Origin: Adiantum capillus-veneris
Taxonomy: Eukaryota; Streptophyta; Polypodiopsida; Polypodiales; Pteridaceae
Assembly: GCA_014529385.2 (NCBI GenBank)
Contig: CM043943.1
Coordinates: forward strand, 158,304,247-158,368,246
Direction: 5' to 3'
DNA length: 64,000 nucleotides
The notes under the pieces are model-generated. The model made no database searches, had not been told where the DNA came from, and saw only the letters and a program-made list of their open reading frames with translations. The translations under genes were made by a program, and so were the position numbers. Of this stretch, positions 56,627-64,000 are shown piece after piece (within the stretch, counting starts at the first letter, position 1; each line of letters starts with the position of its first letter).

Positions 56627-57656
56627 TGTGAGGTCCCCACCCTGTTACCATAACCTTTTTACAACTAGAGGGTACCTAACAGGTCGCTAAGCCCTAATCA
56701 CTTGAGAAAACATAGTCAAGAAGGAAATGATTTCCAATGGACATCCTCTCGTCACCAAGTAACTTGAGGCCAAACCATTGAAGAGGGATCTTAGCCCTGT
56801 CTCGCAAGGAAAGCATGAACTAACACAAGAATTTTCTAAGTCCCTAATTACCACCTTCCAAAAGAGAGAAAATTCAAGCACCTTTTTCCCTAGAGCTTTC
56901 AGGGGCACGTATACGTTGGACTTCTCAACTTTTGGCACAATGAGTCTCTAGATTTTCTTCTCCTAACAAGAGGGAGTGGAGAGTTTCTTGACTAATTGAG
57001 ACTACTCATCCTTGACTCGCAACCTAAGTAGTCCCCACTTTCCACCCCATACTCTTACTTTTTGCTTATTTTATAATTACTACCACATGATTGTTCATAC
57101 AAAAAATCCTTTTTAAGGTTCCCATCACAAGTTTGTTAAAACAACCCTTCAAGCATTATCAAAGCGGCACCAAAATAATATTTCCTAGAAGAAAAAGAAC
57201 ATACAACTCTTCTTCATTAAATTATCCAAACCCCAAGAGTTCACTCCTCTTGGTGAGAGTTTATTGCTCCAGGTGTCTTTAGTTGCCAATATAGCTAAAT
57301 TTTCATGCAAGCTTGGCATAACCCGCAGTGACTACTCACAATCTGGGCACCACCCGCAAGTACTATCTTGCATTCTGGGCACCAACTCACAAGATGTGTG
57401 CACCCATATGCACTGCTTTAGCGTTCACTCTCCTAAGACCTCCTCCCTAAATATCAAAGGGAGTTTTGACTATATCAGTACAGGATTTTTTAATGAAGAA
57501 GGTTTGAGAGTTTTTCTACTAGACAAACATTTCTTTCCTATGAGCAAACAAACTACTTTTCAAACAATCTTTCACAACGAAGAAAATTATATAAAAAATA
57601 TGTCATAATTTGTGATGGTTTTATGATCCATTGAGATTGTTTTTCCTTTTCCTAAC

Positions 57657-57842
57657 CTATGGTCTATGCAATGAATACAAATACTTAACTAAATTAGTTC
57701 TAACCTTGTCTATTGTAGGACCATTGCCTAGCGAGTTTGGTGACACGTCCTCCAAAGCAATTCTCTTTTCCTTATCAGCTTCTCGGCTAGTGCCAACCTT
57801 GTCATTGTGAGTCTCGCTAACATGGGTCCTTTTTGGGGCCAT
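57657..57842 (-). CDS. Conserved LTR small ORF, diverged version in LTR E (61 codons)
   Basis: Reads MAPKRTHVSETHNDKVGTSR and then EADKEKRIALEDVSPNS, ending SLHRP. It aligns with the gypsy-AD/BC versions at MAP-KRT, D, GTS and K-K, and with LTR F (MAPKGTRVSEAHDDEV) even better. Retention of an open frame over this divergence, while the surrounding LTR drifted, is the main reason to consider it real. Confidence 0.5.
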   Translation of the reverse strand: MAPKRTHVSETHNDKVGTSREADKEKRIALEDVSPNSLGNGPTIDKVRTNLVKYLYSLHRP

Positions 57843-57878
57843 CTCGTCTCTAATAGCTAACTTGAAAATGTGTGAGAA

Positions 57879-58446
57879 CTAATTGTGAAAAAGCCAATTT
57901 GATAATAAGGTTGATGGAATGTTAGTTACATAATTCTTACACTTCTATTGTAATGATTTATGCTTATGGTAGGCAAAATTTATGTAAGGTCTAAGATACA
58001 TACACATTCACACCATCCCATTATGCACTAATCACATGATTAATCACTTATATTTGCTTGCGAGAACAATCCATCATTTTAGTCAGACAAAATTCTTAAA
58101 TGCAATTATCTAATTCATGCAAGCATCTAGAATACATTGATGAAGAATTACGCATGTAGTCAGTACAAATGATTATGTAATCGAGCAATGAGACCTTCAT
58201 TACTTTATAATGTATAGAAGTTATCATAAAATAGGTATAATAATTGTTGATTCCCAATTGAGGATAGGTAAATAAGAGTATAGCATTTGATAGTAGGGTA
58301 TCAATTGGAAAGAATTCCGATTGAATGATAATTTGATAGCAAATGGAAAGGATTCCAATTGAATAATAATATGGCAGCAATTGGAAAGGATTCCAATTGA
58401 GAGAAAAGATTGTTAATAACTGAATTAAACAATATATTTATATTAC
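57879..58446 (-). other. Putative leader intron in LTR E (568 bp, GT...AG)
   Basis: The minus-strand donor GGGTAATATAAATA shares GTAATAT with the gypsy-BC blocks. The acceptor ACAATTAG|TTCTCACA is followed by CATTTTCAAGTTAGC, the counterpart of CTTCAAGTTTATC. The internal sequence is largely different, so the ends are better conserved than the middle, as for an intron. Confidence 0.55.
58302..58403. repeat. 38-bp tandem repeat, about 2.7 copies
   Basis: Units starting CAATTGGAAAGAATTCC, CAAATGGAAAGGATTCC and CAATTGGAAAGGATTCC at 58302, 58340 and 58378, inside the putative intron of LTR E. Confidence 0.85.
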
Positions 58447-59308
58447 CCAAACATGCTTTGGAGTTATTGATCTCTCAAAGCTTCAATGTGGTAATCACCA
58501 AGTTTTTTGCCACATTAGGAGAGCTTCCTTCTCTTAAGTGTGTTCAAGTGTGTGTAGAAATGAGTGTGAATGCCCTTTATATAGAGATCTCGTGGTGCCT
58601 TGTTTCCCAAATCAGCCCTATACTCCCTTGCTCACCCCCTGTTGCTAAATGAGTGTGTGGAGGTGTCATAAGATCCCGCTTAGCCATTAGAGGTGTCATA
58701 AGATCCCTCTTTACCCTTTTGGGTGACACACCTCATGTACTTACCCATGCTTATAGTCAACCATACCATAAGAGATGGGTCCATGGCTATGGGTCATCCA
58801 TTGACATACATACATATGCACATACACACATATGCATATACATGCCCATACACATGCATACACATACATAACTTAGGATTATAAATTAATTATAGTAACA
58901 TTAGGATAAGGATTTAGTTGTGCTAGGTGAGCATAGTTTATCAGAATTGAATTTTGAAAGTTGTTATAGAAAGATGAGCTTGAGAAAGATGGATTAAGGT
59001 GTTAGATGAACACACCCGCTATATTTAGCAATTTTTGAAGCATACATCTATTTTTATGGAAATTCGGGTTGGGGTGGATTTAGTCGAGACGGTCGCGTGT
59101 AGGTTGGTGCAAGCACCTCAAAACTTACTATATTTGGACAAAAGTGACAAAAAGTACAAAATTTTATTTTTGAAAAGCTTACATCAACTCATTTGAGATA
59201 AAAAAATTGCCAAAAATAGAAACTTTTTATTTATGATTATGACCAAAATGGCATGATATTAATCCTTTACATGGGAATCCCCTCTCCAAGGGTGGCAGAG
59301 ACCTTACA

Positions 59309-59400
59309 TTCTCCCCAACTTGAAGAATTGAGATGTCCTCATCTCAAAGGTAAGTCCAAATGATCTTTAAGGAGAGAAGTTTTGTCTTCCCATGTAACAC
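59309..59400 (-). pseudogene. Last pol codons of gypsy element E
   Basis: The minus strand reads VTWEDKTSLLKDHLDLPLR and a stop, then the purine tract TTGGGGAG next to LTR E. Similarity stops at about 59395, so the element is truncated there. The TWED...LR pattern equals the C-terminus of the other chromodomain copies. Confidence 0.7.
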
Positions 59401-59612
59401 CTATTTAGGAAAATAGGGAAAAATTCACACATTTGGGATGATTCTTTGTGTCTCATGGACTTAAGGTAAGGTTGTATTGTACTAGGTTGTTGCACATATG
59501 AAAACTAAGATACAATGTTTAGTGGATGCTTATGATTCTGCAAGATCCAATATGGCCCGTTTTCAACAACCATACTATACACTAGAGTGTTTTTGCACAT
59601 GTTAGTTTACAA

Positions 59613-59653
<41 letters not shown>

Positions 59654-59893
59654 CTCATGCACCAAAAATTTTCTTCCCACACATGCTTCATTTGATAAAA
59701 CAATTAAAATGTAAGTTGCAAGAAAAACTTGGGTGACTAATGTGAAAAAAAACACCATTCATATTGAATAAGATTTCTTGAAGATTACAAAGGTGGGATG
59801 CCATTATCAATGTTGATAATGACCATAGCTATGGGTGGACTAATTGGACCCATTGCTAGAAGATTACAAAGTTGAAAGGTGAATGCTAAGCGA
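59401..59893. other. Spacer between gypsy E and the minus-strand pseudogene
   Basis: Contains a CA tract (59617-59650) and AT-rich sequence, perhaps the 3' untranslated part of the pseudogene to its right. No other signal. Confidence 0.45.
59617..59650. repeat. (AC)n microsatellite
   Basis: An uninterrupted AC tract of about 34 bases. Confidence 0.95.
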
Positions 59894-62800
59894 TCATTCC
59901 TCTTCATTTGCATTGACATTTGATGGTGCCTCATGTTCATCAAGTTTCAACTGACTCTCTTTGGCCTTGAGGATTATTGCCTTTGGAATCTTGATTTTCT
60001 CAAGAATTCGTCCACCCTTGGGCTTCCATGCCCAAATGATGCAGCTAGTGTCTTCCCAACGTTGAGGATCATTGATGTTCTCTCTCTAATACTTTTTCCA
60101 ACAATCCTTGTAAACCTCCACATCACTTGCATTCTTCTTCTTTGAAATTGGTGCCTAATATTGTATCTTCACTTGAAGATAGGTTGCCGAGTCATTGTTC
60201 TGATCAATATCTATTGCTGCCACTCCTAACCAAATTGGGTAATTTTCATCACAAGGTTGCACAAGTACAAAGTCTCCCTTTGCCACATAAAGAGTTGGGT
60301 TGAACTCCTCAGCAGGTTTGTTGTGCATTGGATCACAATAGTGGCCCTCTATTATGTCAAGTGCTTCATCTAGACCATCTTCCAATGGAACTTCAAGAGG
60401 ATGATCTTGTTCACGCATACTCCTTGGCCAAAAGTCATCAAATAAAGTGTTTTCACTTTGTCCAGGGTTTTGCATAGCTTGCATGAGATTCTCCCAGTAC
60501 ATAAGAACTGGGTTGATCCACCTAGCATACTCACTTTCATCTCCTTTCTCTTGCAAGTGATCTTTCCACCAACTAACATACTTCTTTATTCCTTCCAGAA
60601 ATTTCTCACTATCTTTAACATACTCAAAGGGTGGTAATACTTTTGGAACACCTTCAGGAAGCTTGGCTCCTCCTTGGTCATTTCTCTTCCATAACTCTAT
60701 ACCATTTTCGGGTATCCAATCCACATTTTTAGGGTGCACTTTATACTGCATCAAAGGTATTCCATCACTCATATAGAACCTAAATTGCAATGGCTTTGAA
60801 TGACCCACTAATCTATCTGCTCCATCATGTAAGAACCCCTTTACAAATCCTTTAAAGTCTGACAACTTTTGTAGGAGAAAAGGTGCTGGATGCATGCTAA
60901 CACACTCACTAAAGATCTTCATCAAATGTGGAAATGTAAAAATGGCTTGTTTTCTAAGCTTCTTAGAAAAGCGACTGAACAATGCATCAATGTCTTCATG
61001 AGTGTGACCAACCATAAGAAATCCAAGTTGTACATTGTCAAAGACTCCTCGTGCAACCAACAATGATAGGTATGCAAACACATATCGATTCTTATTTTCT
61101 GAACCACAATTGTCAAGTTGCAACAGCAATGTTCTTGGCAACCTCTTGAACCCAAGTACATTTCCATCCTCCTGTACATGTGCATTAGTACCAAAGATTG
61201 ATTGCATCCTTGGACAATCATTTCCCTGTCTAGAAGCAAAATTCTCAGTGTCCACATTCACATTTGTGATTAGATCAGTCTCTGCCTCTTCATTCAGAGC
61301 ACTCTGTTCCTTGCAGTACTGGTTTTTCTTCTTAAGCACTTTCATATGGTGATAGAGAGAAGCTGTAGACAAAACACAATAAAAAAGATTTGTTCGTGGT
61401 TCTACACTTGAGTTTTCTAAGCTCAAGTCCCCAAACATATGTTTATCTCTTCTTTCTAAGTTTCTTAGACATTTTGAGAGAGATGCAATTGTGAAGTTGG
61501 GATTACTCGGCCATAATCCCAATGCAAAGTGACCATAAGCTGTTTGTCCATGTCCATGAGTGAGCATTCCTGTCAAGGATACTGGAAGCCTCTCAACTCC
61601 ATTGAGACATTTTGGAATTGGATTTGTGGTATAGCAATCTTACTCTTGTCCATCTTGTCATGTATAATGCACAAGAACTTGGTTGGATTCATTTATGAAG
61701 AGCTCCTCCAAGCATAGTACAAATTTCTACAGCTCATTTGTTGCAACATGTGTGATCTCCTCTGTGCCATGTATCTAGCACGCTCCACGTGATTTTTGGT
61801 AGACTCCAGCTTGATCTTTATGGATGTGCAAATGTCACATTTAGAGAATGTGCTTGATTTTGATAAAGTGACTGTCTTGAAGACCGTGTTCCACAACCTT
61901 GATAATGTTGGCTATGAAAACTTTTTGTATTCCATTGTGACAAGTGTGTCGTTTACTTCTCGCAAAATGTCCACTTGTTTGTACATCGTTGGTAGAACAC
62001 GTTGAGTTTCCCGAGTGCCATGCATGGTTGTCCTTGACTTATGTGGCATTTGATCTGCATTATTATCTATGAAGCCTTGTATGAGTGCTTTTGCCATCTC
62101 AACATGTGTCAAGCTCTTCCTTATTATTCTAATGTTTCTATGATTGCCATTGCATGCTCCATCCAATAATTTTTTACGCAGCCTATAAAATGTTGACTTT
62201 CCTATTCCATGCATTACATACCATGCTTTACTACATACCTTCTTTCCATCAAAAGTAAACTCAAAGCATTCCTCTTCTTGATCTTTTCTATGAGCCATGC
62301 TCATACAATCCAATACAAATGTGCATCGACTAGTGTAGCTTTGTCCCCAAAAGTCTGCCCTCGCTTGCATGATTTTGGATCTGTTTCCAATCTGGCATCA
62401 TCGCATCTCACAACAATCAATTGTTGCAACTTTGTGAATGTTTGCAGCATCACATTGTTTGTTGAAAGCATGAGCATTACCTTTTTTTTTTCTAGGCCTA
62501 ACTCTATGTACATAACTCCTTTTCTTACCTGTCCCATCTCTTACATCATAGTCACCGGCAATGGCATCCTGCTCTCTATCATTTTGAGTATGAAGAAGAA
62601 GACCTAGTTCTGTACTGGTGGTACCTTCTTCAAAACTAGTTTCAGTGTTGTTATCTATGCCATCATCCTCATAGTCATCACTGGAAGCATATAAGTTGTC
62701 AAGGGAATCTCCGGTTTCTTCCATGAGGAAATCTTGAATACCCTCAATGGTAGAAGAGGATCTAGTGTCTTTGATCAAGGGCTCACCATTCTCAAATGTG

Positions 62801-63326
62801 AGCTGCCTAATAGGCCAGCTTACCAAATTCAAACTTGAAATATCACTTTGATGTGGATGCATCACCCTTCCACAATGACACCCAAGCTACTCTCACCTAG
62901 TTCAGTACAGTTTATAGCCTCATATGGGTGGACCAGCAATACCACTCCATTACCAAGTTTTGTAGATCTATTGTCAGCCCAAAGGATGACTCTTTTCTCT
63001 TTCCAACTCGCTCTATCTATCAAGCCATCTTCTTGACCAACAAGAAAATCCTCATCTATTGTGTGAGATTTTCCTCTATCCATAACAATATTATGCAACG
63101 GCCATTTGATGATGCTTCCAACTGCTTGAGACATGGTTCTTGCGTCCATAGTGACAAATGGAATCAAGAAGGTGTCATCAAAACTTTCTAGTACATGTAT
63201 CGCCACACATGTTGTGCCAATCAATTCAAAACCACAACGTTGAGATGCATCAGTGGAATGAATAACCCCACGAGCTTTCCTTGTGGAACCATCAACAAGA
63301 AACATTGAATCACCTTGTTTTGGACC
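59894..63326 (-). pseudogene. Multi-domain DUF7869-type protein, pseudogene (possible transposase-like)
   Basis: About 1140 codons can be followed leftwards. 63326-62862: N-terminal domain with FLVDGSTRKARGVIHS and VGSIIKWPLHNIVMDRG, which resembles plant DUF8039. 62865-62400: acidic stretch (SSDDYEDDGIDNN) and basic NLS-like KKRSYVHRVRPRKKKG. 62397-61693: GKKVCSKAWYVMHGIGKSTF, DNNADQMPHKSRT and CDICTSIKIKLESTK. Then HDKMDKSK near 61.65 kb. 61576-60155: LLQLDNCGSENKNRY and MVGHTHEDIDALFSRF. 60154-59894: C-terminal tail. It is broken by frameshifts near 62862 and 61620 and by in-frame stops at 62398, 61912, 61693, 60155 and 60086; the proper stop is TGA 59894-59896. Such proteins occur in many copies in some plants and animals as I recall, suggesting a mobile origin. 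Confidence 0.75.
60155..61576 (-). pseudogene. Longest open part of the DUF7869-type pseudogene (473 codons)
   Basis: Open from MTGMLTHGHGQTAYGHFALG to YLQVKIQY, then TAG. It carries the signature LLQLDNCGSENKN (Asp155 from this ATG) and GHTHEDIDALFS (residues 190-201). The ATG is internal, because the upstream text PKCLNGVERLPVSL is in the same frame and homology extends further back. In RNase H-fold transposases and integrases a DN..EN stretch and a later acidic helix residue form part of the active site; the resemblance here is suggestive only. Confidence 0.7.
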
Positions 63327-63360
63327 CTACAATTTTTGAGAAAATCAAGAGATATCAGTA
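63326..63360 (-). other. Candidate intron 3' splice site
   Basis: On the minus strand, pyrimidine-rich text ends TTGTAG|GGTCCAAAACAAGG. The following codons (GPKQGDSM) are in frame with the N-terminal domain. An upstream exon would then lie beyond the tandem repeats, outside the window. Confidence 0.45.
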
Positions 63361-63439
63361 AAATTGTATGACTGAACATATAACTCAAAATTTAATGCAT
63401 TCCCAAGATACACTCACAATTTTGGCAAAATCTTGCATC

Positions 63440-64000
63440 CCATTCAATTAAGAAAATGTACACTGAGTCAATCCATGGAGGATGGTAGGAGGCTCGAGCT
63501 CAAGTTTGAGCCTGTATGTACATCCAAGTGCTAGAAATATAAAGCTGACAAGAGTTGCAAGATAGGGACTATGTTACATTGCAGAGGCACCCATGGAATT
63601 TGATACGAGGATGGAGCCTTTATGCACATCCAAGTGCTAGAAATATATAGCTCACAAGAGTTACAAGATGGATCTCGAGTTATACTGAATCAACCCATTG
63701 GGGATGGTAGGAGGCTCGAGCTCAAGTTTGAGCCTAAATGTACATCTAAGTGCTAGAAATCTAAAGCTGAAAATAGGTCCAATATGGTGCCTAAGTTACA
63801 ATGCCGGAGCATAGATGAAGCCTAAATGTAGGTCTAAGTGCTAGAAATCTTTAGCTTAAAATAGTTGCAAGATGGATCTCAAGTTACAAGTCAACCCACG
63901 CACGACAGTAGGAGACTCAAGCTCAAGTTTGATCCTAGATGTACATCTAAGTGCTATAAAATACCTAGATAAAAAGAGTTTCACAAAGCCAAAGTTTCAT
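63440..64000. repeat. ~105-bp tandem repeat with ~200-220-bp higher-order period
   Basis: The word TC(C/T)AAGTGCTAGAAAT (last copy GCTATAAA) recurs at 63523, 63629, 63745, 63833 and 63946. A longer segment, GATGGTAGGAGGCTCGAGCT, recurs at 63481, 63703 and (changed) 63904. The array continues to the window end. It lies upstream of, or within an intron of, the minus-strand pseudogene. Confidence 0.85.

Larger units (their letters stand above)
56627..59308 (-). repeat. Gypsy-family LTR E (2.7 kb)
   Basis: TGTGAGGTCC...GACCTTACA, 2682 bp, homologous to but clearly diverged from the gypsy-AD/BC LTRs. To its right are the purine tract and the last pol codons, so it is a minus-strand 3' LTR. It contains a small ORF at 57657-57842, a putative intron at 57879-58446 and a 38-bp triplicate at 58302-58403. 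No duplication could be tested because the element is truncated on the right. Confidence 0.85.

Overview
This window is eukaryotic, intergenic, repeat-dominated DNA from a land plant. The evidence is nested Ty1/copia and Ty3/gypsy LTR retrotransposons with plant-type initiator-Met primer sites, a chromodomain gypsy lineage, long CA/GT/TC microsatellites, and a reverse-transcriptase family that I recall mainly from seed-free plants. A large fern- or lycophyte-like genome is my inference, not a demonstrated fact. I see no intact cellular gene, tRNA, rRNA or CRISPR array.

Layout. 1-20 kb holds three decayed minus-strand gypsy copies of one lineage (gag with two zinc knuckles, retropepsin, RT and integrase pieces). 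One of them is split by a 2.9-kb non-autonomous LTR element at 7310-10193 (TSD TTTTC). 16.5-24.5 kb is mostly unassigned, with a 180-bp direct repeat pair, a probable tRNA-derived SINE (about 21.53-21.69 kb) and a TC/AC microsatellite. 24.5-27.8 kb is a degenerate plus-strand reverse-transcriptase element of Penelope-like aspect. At 27.83-28.05 kb a gypsy chromodomain begins; it is interrupted by a young, almost complete copia element (28056-33222, TSD TTCCT) and continues into its LTR (33242-34976).

35.3-55.9 kb is a three-level nest. An old minus-strand copia (35336-55887, TSD AAACT) contains a minus-strand gypsy (36553-52939, TSD ATTAC/ATTAA). The left LTR of that gypsy contains a gag-only gypsy relative (38019-45245, TSD TGGCA). 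A 463-bp foldback element sits in the gag of the middle gypsy. 56.6-59.4 kb is another LTR of the same gypsy family. 59.9-63.3 kb is a multi-domain minus-strand pseudogene of the family I recall as DUF7869, followed to the window end by a ~105-bp tandem repeat.

The most interesting signals are in the long gypsy LTRs. Three LTRs carry a 568-671-bp block with GT...AG ends in the leader; the two LTRs of the middle gypsy lack it exactly at those ends, as expected if that element was reverse-transcribed from a spliced RNA. Just downstream every family LTR here, in both orientations, keeps a small ORF starting MAP(x)K. In the spliced form its ATG is the first one after the predicted transcription start. 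Together these look like an undescribed spliced leader-ORF arrangement in a plant chromovirus.
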